Shown here: positions 31,416-43,222 of the stretch, piece by piece
Position numbering within the stretch: position 1 is the stretch's first letter
Layout: every line of letters begins with the position of its first letter
Source: Ophioderma brevispina
Taxonomy: Eukaryota > Echinodermata > Ophiuroidea > Amphilepidida > Ophiodermatidae
Assembly: GCA_023653785.1 (NCBI GenBank)
Contig: JAMKCH010088137.1
Span: forward strand, 1-64,000
Direction of reading: 5' to 3'
DNA: 64,000 bases
Translations under genes and position numbers: made by a program
The notes under the pieces: model-generated
What the model was told of the DNA's origin: nothing
Database searches by the model: none
The model's input: only the letters and a program-made list of their open reading frames with translations

Positions 31416-33615
31416 TTGCATGGAGGTGTAGGAGAAAGCTATTCCCTAATTGTTATTACGCAATACGGCCGATTATCCCAATGATAATACTTGGCAACTC
31501 ATTGTAAAAGGGCATAGCCCAACAAAGGCCACTTCTCGGGAGGAGTATTCTTTCATGTGCCATGGATCATCGCCGGACAGACGACAGGCAGAGTGGGCAG
31601 CTCAGTTGAAACAAGATATGACATGTGCGCAGAGAAAGGATAGCACGATGCGCAGAAGTGGTTGTTTACATGGGGAGACGAAAAAAAAGAGCTTGAAGCG
31701 ATTCCAGCCGAAATTTCTGTTGAGTATTTCGTCCAAAAAAATCGGAGATAGCATGTCCTAAGGTGAGACATGATTTTAGTGTTTGAAAACTTGGATGTTT
31801 GAAACGCGTATTTCTTAAAGTATGATATTTGAGACGAATCTAACTTGAATTGGGAAAACGAGAAAAATGCCGTATCTTTACAATGACACTAAACATTGAC
31901 AAGTGCCGAAGTGCCCGGTTTCTCAATTTTCGGTCCGAAGTTGGTTTCATATTTACCAAAGGAATTGATGTTAGTTAAGCAGATATGGTAAAAAGGTGCA
32001 TTTTGTTATAAAAGCATTCAATTTTTGCAGAGAGGTAGAGAATAGATTGGAAAACAATGGATATGGAACCACATGCAAGTTTCGACGAAGTTCAATGTCA
32101 CCTAGGGTCACAAAGGTCAATTTAGGTCCAAACCTACATTAAAAAGATGCAGATTAAGGTTGCATAACTCTAGCACATCATAAAACATCTCATGGATCTA
32201 TTTGGGACAGTACATTTCGACTATCAAGAGGTTCTTCTTCATTTAAAGGGACACGAGATTTTCTGAGGATACAAAATTTGTATAAATTTGCGATTTGTGT
32301 AGAATATCACCCGAGGACATTTCGTGGTTTAATGAACAAAGAAAAAGAAAACAAAAACACTAGTTGAATCCCCTGCTGTCCTGATCTCCCCTATAACAAG
32401 CATTACTAGTTATCTGTCATGCACAAAACAGAAAATTACAAATGCATGATGAAAGATGGTTTACGGCTTATTGTCCCTCCAGGTTTGATTTAATATATAC
32501 ATGGTTAAGTGTTTAAAAAAATGGGTGGGGGCATATTTTGGGGAAATGTTCTCTTATCTCTTTTAAGCTTTAATACATTAACAAACCATGAACATTTCAT
32601 TGAAGAGTTACAGGGACATAGCTCACTGAGGATATATTTCGGTGAATTGTTTTGAAAAAAGGCTCAAGTATATCACATTTTAATCACCAAAAGACACCCA
32701 ACTGGAACAATCGGATATATATGCTCCATGTAACTGAATTTTTCATCTGTATATTCCTAAAAACATGAATACTAGGAAATAGATTTTGATTAGGCCTACA
32801 TTGCACATAACACAACGTACTCAAGATCAATGTTATGCTGTGAATGCATGTGCATTCAACATTGCATCGATGTACATTACAAATGCTGTGGAAAAATATG
32901 GCGATGGACAATCCTTTAACAATACATTGTATACGGATCATGTGCTTAAACATGTATTTTCTCGAAGTGAAAAATCGGATATCGCCAAGGGTCTCATTTA
33001 TTCACCAAAATGTGGCCAACTTCGGGACAAAATTGAAAAAAAAACGCGCAACTTCGGGCACTGTTGAAGTCTTGGTGCCATGTTTAAGATACGGCATTTT
33101 CTTCCAATTTCAACTTAGATTGTCTCCACATTACTTTAAGAAAATACGGCGCTTAACAAAAACATTTCACGTTTTTAAACCCGAAAGTACGAGTTTAAAC
33201 TAGAATCAATGTAATCATCTTCTTAAGAAACATGCTACCTCGCTTTCTAATAAATGATCACAAAATGATCCGAAATGATATTGTTTTACCTGAACAGTCG
33301 ATTGACGCTGACGTGGTTCCATGTCCAAAAAATATCATACTCAGTATTTAATTGTAAAATTTATGTCAAGTTTCATGTTTGTATAAAGAAAATGGCACCA
33401 ACCAATTCTTACAATATCTGCTTGAACTATTACATCGATGCAATGTTGCTGCACAGGCTATCAGCATTCAATATCGGTCTCGTGTTGTATTGTTCCAATA
33501 CAATAGTTTTTACGACCTGTTTACGAGGGCGGCGATGATCATCGGTCAAAGGGATTTGGGAAGGAGATTCTCCTTCTCTCCTACCTCCATGTTCCTTGGC
33601 CTCACCCAATTATGC
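31416..33615. other. Non-coding stretch, nothing recognised
   Basis: Open frames of 70-119 codons occur (31450-31761, 32786-33203 plus, 33275-33538 plus) but overlap one another in different frames and show no known motif. Confidence 0.35.
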
Positions 33616-33619
33616 TAAT

Positions 33620-33750
33620 GAAGCGGTGGCAGATTTTTTTTGGTATCATAAGAAAGCGTATTTTTGAATCAGACACAAATAGCAAAAAAAAAAAACAGTA
33701 AGCGCAAAAAAATGTTTTGGTTACATGGAACCCCCCGGCACTTAAGTATG
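33620..33750 (-). repeat. Small reverse fragment of the A-type repeat end
   Basis: GGTATCATAAGAAAGCGTA, AGCGCAAAAAAATG, GGTTACATGGAACCCCCCGGCACTTAAG is the reverse complement of the left end of the A-type repeat (CACTTAAGTGCCCAAGGGGGGTTCCATAG, TTTGCGATTTCTCGG). Confidence 0.52.
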
Positions 33751-34555
33751 CTTATAGACGCATTCTACACCGGCATTGCAGATATGTATTGGTTAGAATT
33801 ATTATAAATAATTTTAAAATTCTATTGAGAATCGTTATGATTTTAATCTCCAAGATTTTTCGGGGTTTGCCGAGTCTAGTGATGATATGGTGGAGATTTT
33901 AACATTGAATTCCAGGAATATGATTTGAAATAGCGAATCTTGTCAATGGATGTGCTGTTTATTAAATATCGAAAATTCGTTAGTTTCTTAATAGAACCTA
34001 AACAAGGTTCTGTAGGCAAGAATACCAAATACTGAACTATTGTAAAAAAACGTGAAAGGAGATACATGATGACCAATTAAAAGCAGAGAACAATTGAAAA
34101 TTGAAAAAAAAAAAAAAAATAGCAAACACCAACCCCAAACAAATTTTATTTTAAAAAACAATACAATTGAACACGTTTCAAATTGGAACTAGGGCATTTT
34201 TAGAAGAAATGCATCCAAATTGTTTTAAACCTAGTTCTTTGCATATTTCTAATTAATCACACAGAAGTTTAAAAAGCAGAATACGCCGTTTTTATGTTAT
34301 AAAAACGAGGATTAGTGACACGTTTTAATCCAAGCATGCTTCTTTATAGTACCATTTAAATAGCAGGGTAAGCTATTTTCTCGTTCCAACATTTGACCAA
34401 ATTTAAGACTCTGAAAACGTTCCTTTAATTGTTCTACAGCTAGAGAAATCGTTTTCGCCCAAAATCCCTTGGTCTCCCTTTATAAAGTAATCGAAATGAT
34501 TCGAAAACACCACAGATATAAACTGAAAAAAAATTATTTTTGTTTTGAAGACCAA
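33751..34555. other. AT-rich non-coding stretch
   Basis: A (T/A)-rich stretch with an A15 run at about 34106. No coding signal. Confidence 0.4.
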
Positions 34556-34564
34556 CGACCGAGT

Positions 34565-34795
34565 CCACCCCCCCCCCCCACCCGATCCATCACTTTGTGA
34601 TCAACCCTGTATCTTACCAATACCCCGGGGGATGTTTTGTTTTGGATTATTTTAAAAGGAGGGAAAAACATGTTCAATTGAACAATTACATAAAATAATT
34701 TGCACCCAAAAAAAGGTTGGTTTTAGCATAGCAGGGGAAAAACATGAAGGGGGTGGTAACCACAACCCCCCCCCCCTTCAGTAGGAAGGGGTTAC
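34565..34795 (-). repeat. G-run dispersed repeat related to 63.72-63.83 kb
   Basis: CCGATCCATCACTTTGTGATCAACCCTGTATCTTACC (given in two halves: CCGATCCATCACTTTGTGAT at 34582, then CAACCCTGTATCTTACC) is the reverse complement of GGTAAGATACAGGGTGATCC and AAAGTGATGGATAGGGGT at 63.79 kb. C-runs flank it on both sides (34567 and 34768). Confidence 0.55.
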
Positions 34796-35666
34796 CCGTT
34801 TTGCTTCGTATGTTCAGAGTCATACTCCATTGTATAATTATTGCAGTCAGTTTCATAAAGGAAGTCGGTAGAAAGTCATGTTTTAGGTCAATCTATGCGG
34901 AGTATGGATAACAAAATTGCCAAAACATTCATTAAATGTGTTTAATTTAATTAATTCAACACATTAGTGATTTAAAATATATCCCAAATGCCAGTGATTC
35001 CACTCATAGGGCAACTGCGCCGTGCAAAATACAATTTCCAATTTCTGTAGGGAAAGGTGTGGACATCTGCAGATAAGATTTGGGGCCACACTTAAAAAAA
35101 ACTAGGATTGAAACAAATGTACAGTTTCTTAAGGTGTTTATCAGAAAATTATGTATATGCGTACCAATCAATCTTATGTTACATAAAATATACGCATACT
35201 CGACGCAGGTCATTGAGAATCTCACAATGACCTCGAATTTGTGATGTCATACGCGCATATTCAATGACACTCGCTTTGTGACGTATCAAGACTACAGATC
35301 AAAAATTGAATAAAATGTTGGCCCTGGAAAACATTGGATTATCAAATTCCCGACTACCCTGGCTCAGCCAGCGGTGAATTCAAAAATGGCAAGAGCCACG
35401 AAATCACAAATACAAATCCCCCCCCCCCCCAAGCGACGCTCCGTAAACTCACATACATAGCAACTGACAAAAAACATAACGGTACACATTAAAACGTCAA
35501 TTATTGTTTATGTTAATCGTGTAATGGTTTTGTTATGATTAAGATGATTGTAAATAAATATTTTGTGACATGAAGAATGACTATGAAATATATCGTTGGA
35601 TTACTGAGTGGACAAGACGAGAGAAATTCACAGCTGAAATAATACCTGAGCTTGGAATCTAATCAT
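34796..35666. other. Non-coding stretch with one C-run
   Basis: AT-rich, with a C14 run at about 35418. No gene or repeat identified. Confidence 0.4.
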
Positions 35667-35754
35667 TTACATGCGCTGAGTTGGTACAAAATACGCCATG
35701 GATGTGCCCAATTTTCCGCTTTTATGGGATAATCTAACTGATGAGGACCATTTA

Positions 35755-35899
35755 TCAGACCCTGTCTGAAATAGAGGCAGAAAGTAGTGGGGGCTTTTGA
35801 CAAGGTAAATGCACCACAACAGCCAACATGACTGCACCGGCCCCACCGGCAAATCCAACGGAGATAGCACCCGGCTTACCTGCAGCTGCACACCTGGGT
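35755..35899 (-). CDS. Candidate minus-strand exon with a hydrophobic helix
   Basis: On the minus strand, after an acceptor-like TTACAG, one frame reads RCAAAGKPGAIS then VGFAGGAGAVMLAVVVHL, a plausible single transmembrane helix, and continues to a stop at 35755-35757. A competing model is an intron here. GCAG/GTAAGC at 35880 could be a donor and CTTTCTGCCTCTATTTCAG (ending at 35766) is a very good acceptor. That acceptor leads into a different frame, TGSDKWSSSVRLSHKSG, ending at 35667. Either way the region looks genic. Product unknown. Confidence 0.33.
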
Positions 35900-36950
35900 C
35901 TGTAACTTTGCCCGCTTACCGGCACAACCCACGGGGGAAGAAAGAAGAAACGACGCTTTGCAAGGTATCAGCGAGGGAATGAATCTCAGCAAACTCGAGA
36001 ATGACCGCCATGAGAGAAAAAAATGGAATACAACTGGCTTGGGAGTGCGCCTTTATGAAAGGTGAATTTGGACATGCTGTTTTTAAATGACTTTATATGT
36101 AACAATGAGCGTCCCTATATTCATGCATCCAACGCAAAACACAAGCCGTATTTCCCACACACAAACAGTCCCGTTCACGCAGCTTATAATTTATGATAAA
36201 GTGACCTGGGGAATCCCCTGGCAAGCATGACCCTCTACTAAACAAAAGTACATGTACAGGTCATGTTTACTGAACACAAGAAAAGCAATACTAATCGCCA
36301 GCCGAAAATGGAATTGAAACCTATTTTCATTCCTTTTTTCCAAGTGTATTATATTTGTTGTTCTTTTCAAAAACAACTAAGACCCACCACGCGAGTACTA
36401 TAGTAAAACTGCACTCTATGAAATTGACATGTGCGCCATATGGTCAAGCCATCGTCCATGCATGCCAACGTATACTCCAGTTAATTTTAATTTTTTATTC
36501 GTGAAGTTTTTTTTCGTTGACATTTTATCTTCAATCTCGATCAGCTGTCTCTGAACCATCAACACTAAACACGGGGACAAATTTAAAAAAAATGCGAATG
36601 CTAGAAACATTTAAAAGAAATATAAAAACGGCACGTTTCACACTTTTTTGCTGGGTTAAACAATTACATCATTGTTCTACTCCCACTCTCAGGGGAGTGT
36701 TACTTTTCCCCACTTTCATGAATGCCTGTAATAAATGTATTTTAGGCCCTAAATATTCAATTAACATGTTTATAGTCGCTATATCTAAACAAAAGCATTC
36801 ATTATGTAGATTTATTTTTACTTAAGTACTATTGTATGGCTTATAAATATTTTGAGTATTTTTCCTAGGCCCCAAGGCTTTATAAAAAATATTTGCGGTA
36901 TCGTGTTTAGATAATTATAGTCATATTAAACAAAATCATTATTTATATAC
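35900..36950. other. Non-coding stretch, nothing recognised
   Basis: No motif. It contains scattered AT-rich words and a weak minus-strand polypyrimidine stretch upstream of the 35.9-kb candidate exon. Confidence 0.35.
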
Positions 36951-37161
36951 TTACCGTACTTGCTTGCTTACTTACTTTATACTAGACTAAACAATGTAAA
37001 ATATTTTGTTGGTTTCTCATTTACTTAATTATACTTCTTTTTAATAGGGCACATTTTAAACAAAAATTATTGTTACACTTAACTTACTCCGTTACTTACT
37101 ATCTCACCGTTTATTTGTCTTACCTGTTACAAGTTTACGTACTAGGCATTAAAAAAAAATT

Positions 37162-37525
37162 GTTTGGCGTAAAAGAGAAAAAAATATAAAAAGTTTTTTT
37201 ACAGATTTATTTTTTTTTTAATTTTTTTTTTTTTAGATTCTTCTCAATGTTTACTCTTAAACTTAATACAATTATGCCACTATTTAAAGCTTTTCAATGA
37301 TTATAGCAAAGATCTGTTATTTTACTGGTTTTAGTTGTTTGTTGTTCTTGTTTTGGTATTTCAATTTTTTCGTCTTTGTAGTTGGGAAATTCTTCCTTTT
37401 TTTTTTGAATGTGGATGAAAATAATGGGTCGGTCGGCAGAAATTTTGTTTATTTTGTGCTAATGCCATCAAAAACGTTGGAGTCGTCAGGTTTTTTTTAG
37501 GGTCGGTCAGGGGTTACGCCCAAAA
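37162..37525. mobile_element. GTTTGGCGTAA TIR element, copy 1
   Basis: The left end is GTTTGGCGTAAAAG (37162). The right end, reverse-complemented, is TTTTGGGCGTAACCCC (to 37525). The body has CTCAATGTTTACTCTTAAA, GCAAAGATCTGTTATTTTACTG, GTGGATGAAAATAATGGGTC and GGTCGGTCAG, all shared in order with copy 2 at 38999-39375. Non-coding; the frame over it is repeat sequence. Confidence 0.78.
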
Positions 37526-37639
37526 TTTTTTATTGCATTACTTACAGTAACTTAGCTGTTTACTTTACAAATTTCCTACTTACTTTATACAGATTTACTT
37601 ACTTACTAGGCCTAAACACTAAAAAATATTTTGTCGATG

Positions 37640-38625
37640 GGTCGTTGTTCTTTCAGGATGGTTGCAAATCCAACCCAATAGAGGATGACAACTTGAGGGT
37701 TTCTACGCAAGGACCTGCTGTCAACTGCTTAGGTACTTCTATGGCAGCGTACGGAAGGCGAATGGTGAACCCTATCTCCAAGGTCTAGCTATGTAACATC
37801 AGGGCAGCGATGACAACGCCCACATGATCACCTCCCTACAAAAGGACAATTAACATTATGAGAAAATGATAACATTTTCAAACAGCTAACTATGTCGTGA
37901 GGTACTCTGAAGCAGATGAAGAGAGCTGGAAGCGATACAGCAAAGCACTACACGCTCCATCTCCAACAGAAGGATCTGTCTAAGCTGTTTGAGAGGGAGT
38001 GCTATCCATGGATGGGAACCCCTACAAGTCTGCAGCGTATGATTTCTTCAGATTACAATACAGTTTTGCAGGAGAGGGAAGAGAAGGTTGAGGGAGTGAG
38101 GAAAGATCCTTGTGATCAGAGCAGATGCGGCAGGAAAGGAGTACATCACCATGACATTCAACGAAACATGAAAAAAAAAACCCTGGCACACTGAAATGAA
38201 GACTTCCAGAGAGACAAGAGACTCTATGCTACAAATGATGATCAATGCCAGTTAAAGGGATTCAGATTGTACTTAGGCAAACTCCAAATTCCTGCCTGTG
38301 AGGGTTCTACCAGAGTCCCAAGAGGCCAGCACTTAGTTACCCTGGATATCAAGTATGTACCGACATGTCCCAGGGGCCACAATACCCTTGGTAACATGAT
38401 GAGGAGCATCTCCAAAGGCTGCAAACCCCTCAGTACCGTCTACACCAACCATTCCATCCGGGCGACAGTCAGCAATCCGCGTCTCATGATTTGGTGCTCT
38501 GATAGGCATGCTGCGTCTATAAGGTCACGAAATACCCAGCAGCCTTAGAAGCTATTGGGCAGCGATGCCTCTGAAGATCAGAAACGCGGGATGTCAAACG
38601 CGTTGTTTCGCAGAAATGAAGCAAT
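37640..38625 (+). pseudogene. Crypton-type tyrosine recombinase relic (DUF3504-like)
   Basis: Plus-strand frames contain the C-terminal signature of Crypton/QRICH1/ZMYM-type tyrosine recombinases. A segment reads FRLYLGKLQIPAC (about 38258-38296), then HNTLGNMMRSISKGC (about 38378-38420), VYTNHSIRAT (the H-x-x-R box, about 38438-38467) and RHAASIRSRNTQQP (about 38505-38546). In the family the last box is GH-x-AS-I-x-SY, with the tyrosine nucleophile at the place now read as arginine. The N-terminal half (37910-38200) is frameshifted: KRAGSDTAKHYT, LQQKDLSKLF. An in-frame stop at about 38192 and the lost tyrosine indicate a dead gene. It sits exactly between two direct copies of the GTTTGGCGTAA element. 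Confidence 0.75.
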
Positions 38626-38998
38626 ATTAAGCCACATTACAGTTTCTACATGCCCTCCAGATTCTTCAGTTCCAAGCAAGGCAGGGAAGTAAACCGGCCA
38701 ACCCCCCACTCTCAATCTCACTTACCACCATCACAGCTACAATCAATGACATTTGTCTTCTACTGCCAGTACTGGAAGTGCACCTTGCGTGACATCTACA
38801 GTGACCACCACCACCAACAGTGACCACACGCACACCAAGAAATGTTCCTTCTGCTGCCAGTGCTGGTTTTGCACTTTGCAACATCCTATGTTCTCAAGCT
38901 GCAATTTGATTGGGGCAACTGGAAACTTTTATTTTGGCAATGGGACATTATTCAGTGCTCTTATTATTATTAGATTTAAGGCATAAAAAAAAATAGTT

Positions 38999-39375
38999 GT
39001 TTGGCGTAACGGATAATATAATTATAAAAAATATCAGGGTCGGGGTCGGTCAGATTTTTAAAAATTTTTTTTTAGATCTTTCTCAATGTTTTACTCTTAA
39101 AATTCATACAAGATGCTATATTTTAAAGCTTTTGTACAATGGACATAGCAAAGATCTTTTATTTTACTTGTTGTAGTTGCTCTGTTGTCTTGTGTTGTTA
39201 TTTTGTCCGTCCTCCTGGTGGTTTAAAAAATATTTTTTACAATTGTGGATGAAAATAATGGGTCGGTCGTCAAGCAGAAATATCAGAATATTTTTTTTAT
39301 TTTATTGCTAATTGCCACAATTAAAAACTTTGGGTCGGAGGTTTTTTTAGGGTCGGTCTCGGGTTTACGCCAAAC
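38999..39375. mobile_element. GTTTGGCGTAA TIR element, copy 2
   Basis: The left end is GTTTGGCGTAACGG (38999). The right end, reverse-complemented, is GTTTGGCGTAAACCC (to 39375), an 11-bp perfect TIR. It is 377 bp and in the same orientation as copy 1. Similarity to copy 1 starts upstream of the terminus at AGGCAT(A)n, hinting at insertion into, or duplication together with, shared flank. The body is rich in GGGTCGGTC words. Confidence 0.82.
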
Positions 39376-40540
39376 AAAACAATTTTTTTGGCCCTTAGAC
39401 TAGGGGGGTCGGTAGGGTAAACTGAAAAAAAGTTGGGTTAATAATTGAACTGCAAATGGGTTTTACCCAATTTATTTATTTTCTGTTGCTAGAGAAAAAA
39501 ATTGCAGTCAAAGGTGTTGAATATGAATTTCATGTCTTTATGGAACTAGTTTGGTCTAGCTTATTTCATGAAAATTTATTGACTTGGTGTGGTATTGAGA
39601 ACGTTTACAATTTGGTTTTTCATCCCACCAAAAGTATTTAATGTTTTTTTTTTTTAAAAATTGACAAATTTGAATATTGTTTGTAAAAACATACTGTTTT
39701 TTATACTATAGTGCATTGATGATGCCAGGGGGGTGATGATTTGTCAAATCTGGTTGCTGCTACAATCCACTGGTATCCAGACAATGTAAACAGAATAACT
39801 AGTACAACTACGAAATTCTGGCGCACATATTAACCATTTGGTTGGAGACCGATAACAACACGCCTAAATGAATTTTGAAAGTAAGTAAAGTGTAAACATG
39901 TGCCGAGTAAATGATATCCCCGCGCACGCCATGTAAATTGTAATGTCGGCGATTGTAGGCATGGTCGGACCAGATGGTTAAGACGTGTTAGCGGGAAGTC
40001 AAGACTGCTAGCCTTCACTTGTTTTGATACTCTGGGCGATACTGGTCATCTTTGAACTTCAAACTGTAATACATGTTGTTTCCAAACGAGGTTGTAGATC
40101 ATGGCATATGATAATATAAACTCCCATCAAAGTGTATAAAATGGACGTTGACATGGTTAATTAAACGTACCGTTTCATGGTGAATTTCCATCTTTTTAAA
40201 ACTCCCGGGGGAAAACGACAAATCAATGAAAAATTACGTTAGCCCTGGTGGTGGGCCCCCCAAAACATGGAATAAAAGTTTAAAGTTTAGATTTGATAAT
40301 CCTCTGGTGGCGAATGTATCATAAGCATATTCTATTGGTCAAAAAACTTGTTGTCAATCTGTATGACGTTAAAGGGGAAACCCTCAAATTTTGAAAATTA
40401 CTCACGAGATTCTTTTCACATTTTAAAATAGGGGTTGGGGAAATTGCATTTGCATTAAGAACGATGCATTGTAGGGGATTTTAGACGGGGACAACCAAGA
40501 ACCAATATTTTTTTAAAACAAAGTGACAGTTATGAATGAG
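39376..40540. other. Non-coding stretch, nothing recognised
   Basis: A GGGGGGTCGGTAGGG word at 39403 may be residual repeat sequence. Otherwise no signal. Confidence 0.4.
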
Positions 40541-40718
40541 GTTTAAAAACCACTATTGCGCCTAATGTTTTTAGGTTATTGATTGGATCGTCGGATGTTT
40601 TGGTTCTCGGAATTTTCACCTCGGGGGGCTGACCGCCCCCTCGGGAAAATTCTGAGAACCAAAACAATACCTACGATCCAAATCAATAACATAAAAACAT
40701 TAGGCGCGCGGTTTTTAA
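40541..40718. mobile_element. 178-bp near-perfect hairpin element
   Basis: The left arm (TTAAAAACC, CGCCTAATGTTTTTA, GGTTATTGATTGGATCG, TTTTGGTTCTCGGAATTTT) is mirrored by the right arm (AAAATTCTGAGAACCAAAA, CGATCCAAATCAATAAC, TAAAAACATTAGGCG, GGTTTTTAA). The loop is CGGGGGGCTGACCGCCCC. Arms are about 85 bp with few mismatches. This is either a palindromic MITE or a precursor of a large hairpin RNA. No coding. Confidence 0.8.
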
Positions 40719-42050
40719 CTCTAATCGTGGGACGAAACTGTGATCATCAAAAGACTCAAGCCAGTGTATCCATAGCTAACTCATTTTGACCCTTACTATT
40801 GAATTGTTTCACATTATGCTCTTTTCCTTGTAAAATCAGGTCATCCGCTATCACCCAAGGCCTTTATTCTAAGAAAAAGAACTAAATGATTAACAAGAAC
40901 AAAGACGCAATTATAAATTTATATTAAGAAAGTACGTGAATGTGAAGGACCTTAGAGCACTATTCACTTTACCGTTGTCGTTGTGGTAAAAATCGCATAA
41001 GATGAGAACTACCTCCGTAAAAAAACACTAATTTTCACGGGATAGGTTAAGCCGCGCACTGGAACTATATATCAATATATCACTCTTTCTATCATTATAC
41101 TTACGAAATGTATTGACCACCAACCGGCCGCATCTGTCACACTTTGGTATAATGAAACGTCTTTTGGACGACTGACCTTGTTTTCAATCAAATGTCCCTG
41201 GTCGTTCTAAGATGTTATCCGGCAAAATATCAGAACCTGGATTTCCATCACTGATTCCCATCTACACAATGTTGGGGGTAGATTGGGGTCTACTCCCGTG
41301 GCGTGCAACAACCATTCTCCGGGGGTTTTTATAGCCGTTGAATGCGCTGGCTTTATGGGAAGATACTCTCGGGCAAGAGCCATACTTTCCAATGGTAGAG
41401 AACCTTTTGGCAATGTCTATAACATCAGGACCATTATGAATGTTGTTCTTCTTCCCCTAAGTGCAACCTATTCACCGTCCATAGCAAATCCCAGCGAGAC
41501 CGAGTAAACTTCTTTATGGTAACCTTCTTGTTTTGACTAATTCTCAAGAAATTCAATGTCATCTTACCAGCAGACAACGGACAATTCCCATAATGTGGGG
41601 GTCTTATATGAATTTTATATTTGTATTTGAAAGTTTGCTGTATAGATCGCACCGGCCATCCGTTTTAATATTGTTTCCAAGCAAACTTTTTACTGAGTAA
41701 CAGAACATGCTCCAATTCTGCGCATGGCAAGCCAGGTTCATCATACGTCATATACCGTAAAAAGTGTTCTGTTTTGATTGATCAAGATTTTCGTATTTGA
41801 ACGAATATTCTTTTTTTTTGGTCGAATTTGGCCAAATGTGTATCGTATATGTACATTTAAATTAACAAACCATTTCCCCTGTCATTGTTAAATTCTTGTT
41901 GCAATTAATAACACGCGTAAAAGATTACTTACTTACTGCGAAATGAAACACTATACCAATTACGGTAGACTAAGACCTTGTTTTTGTCCCAACTACGGTT
42001 ACTTCTCCTTTTTTGTAATTTCACAGCCCGGAACTAAATCATAAAAACAT
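40719..42050. other. Non-coding stretch with an unexplained open frame pair
   Basis: Minus-strand frames at 41207-41413 and 41434-41652 and a plus frame at 41283-41507 overlap. A minus-strand reading, FSTIGKYGSCPRVSSHKAS, continues toward SDGNPGSDILPDNILERPG near 41230 and looks moderately protein-like, followed by a donor-like AAG/GTCAGT at about 41182, but an in-frame stop precedes it. Not called as a gene. Confidence 0.3.
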
Positions 42051-42176
42051 TATTAGCGATGTTGTCCGCTCACCTTCGGTACGGTACTCATACAATAGGC
42101 TTCTTTTCATTAGCTGCTTCGCCTCAAAGAGCCTATTGTACGAGTACCGTACGACGGAGCCGCAACATCGCTAATA
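42051..42176. mobile_element. 126-bp hairpin element
   Basis: TATTAGCGATGTTG and GGTACGGTACTCATACAATAGGCT on the left are mirrored by AGCCTATTGTACGAGTACCGTAC and CAACATCGCTAATA on the right, around a 30-base loop. Arms are about 48 bp with an internal mismatch. Ends are precise, suggesting a palindromic MITE. Confidence 0.78.
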
Positions 42177-42507
42177 GAGGTGAATGGGGGTTTTAAATGA
42201 TTTTTTTAGAGGGCTGATTGATTTTGATATGGCCTTAACCCTCGTTAGGGTTAAGAAAAAGATAAGAAGGAAGCACAATGACCCACTTTGTTTTGACCAA
42301 TCCATCTGCCGCCCTATAATTGTAATTGTTATTCATATCCTCAAAGGTGGCCCTTCCGAGGATAATCCTAATCCGATTTCTCGCTCGAGATAGTTTCTTC
42401 ATTGCGTAAAGATTCCGGGTCATCGGGAATCAGCGAATCAGCACGCGATGAATGCTGCGAAGAAAACTCTCAAACATATAGCGGCTTGCATGAAAACCGG
42501 TCAACAC

Positions 42508-43222
42508 GCCGGGGGGGTCTTGGATTTTGGTCGGTAACCCATGATCGTTCCAGAAAAAGAGGGACTAGCTACAAATGCGGAACTACGGCTAGGGGTATCA
42601 AATTCACAATAATAAAGTTCTAGTCCCACTAGGGGTACAAATTCAGGTGTGATTGTGACTGGTTCAATGATACAAATAAGAAAAATTAACCTAAACATAT
42701 CAGCAAAATAACCCTAAGTGTGTTTTTTTGTATATTGGCTATTTTAAATGTGTATTTTTTAATGTATTGAGAACAGGTCCCGCAAGGCTTATAATCTCAC
42801 TGCAAATTATCTTAAATGTTCAATCAACCTTTGATTGTTCATCATAGGATACAGCAAAAACAATAATGATAAATAATTATGTAAATAATGCAGTACAGTG
42901 AAAAAATAATTTTTAAAATACTAATCGAAAATATTTTGCATACAGGTAAAGATGTTTTTAATACATTATAAAATTTTAAAAGAGAGTATATAACTGGGAT
43001 AATACTAGTGGAAAATATATTTAAAATAGCACAGTAAGGATGTCATATTGCTGCTATACCGTTAGGTGTATATTTTCGCTGAAAAGTACTATAATTACAC
43101 CAAAACTGGTCCCATTAGGGGCCGGGTATATTTTAACTGAAAAGTGGTTAGGGGTCACTTTCAGAACCCATGGAATGAGCACGGGTGCCCAACGAAAATC
43201 CAAGATGCCCACCCCCCCCTGC
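42508..43222. mobile_element. About 715-bp element with inverted arms of about 150 bp
   Basis: The left arm begins GGGGGGGTCTTGGATTTTGG (42511) and includes AACCCATGATCG and CTAGGGGTATC. The right arm is the diverged reverse complement: GGGCCGGGTATA, AACCCATGGAATGAGC, CGAAAATCCAAGATG, CCACCCCCCC (about 43060-43220). The AT-rich middle (42700-43040) has no ORF. Both ends carry G/C runs. Confidence 0.55.

Noticed and set aside
32786..33203. Overlapping 93- and 119-codon plus frames
   Set aside because: They overlap in different frames with no motif; the QCYAVNACAF stretch was not convincing as any known domain.
37297..37500. 67-codon hydrophobic plus-strand frame
   Set aside because: It is inside the GTTTGGCGTAA element and is not open in the second copy.
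41207..41652. Minus-strand frames that looked partly protein-like
   Set aside because: An in-frame stop and the lack of a usable acceptor leave no consistent exon model.
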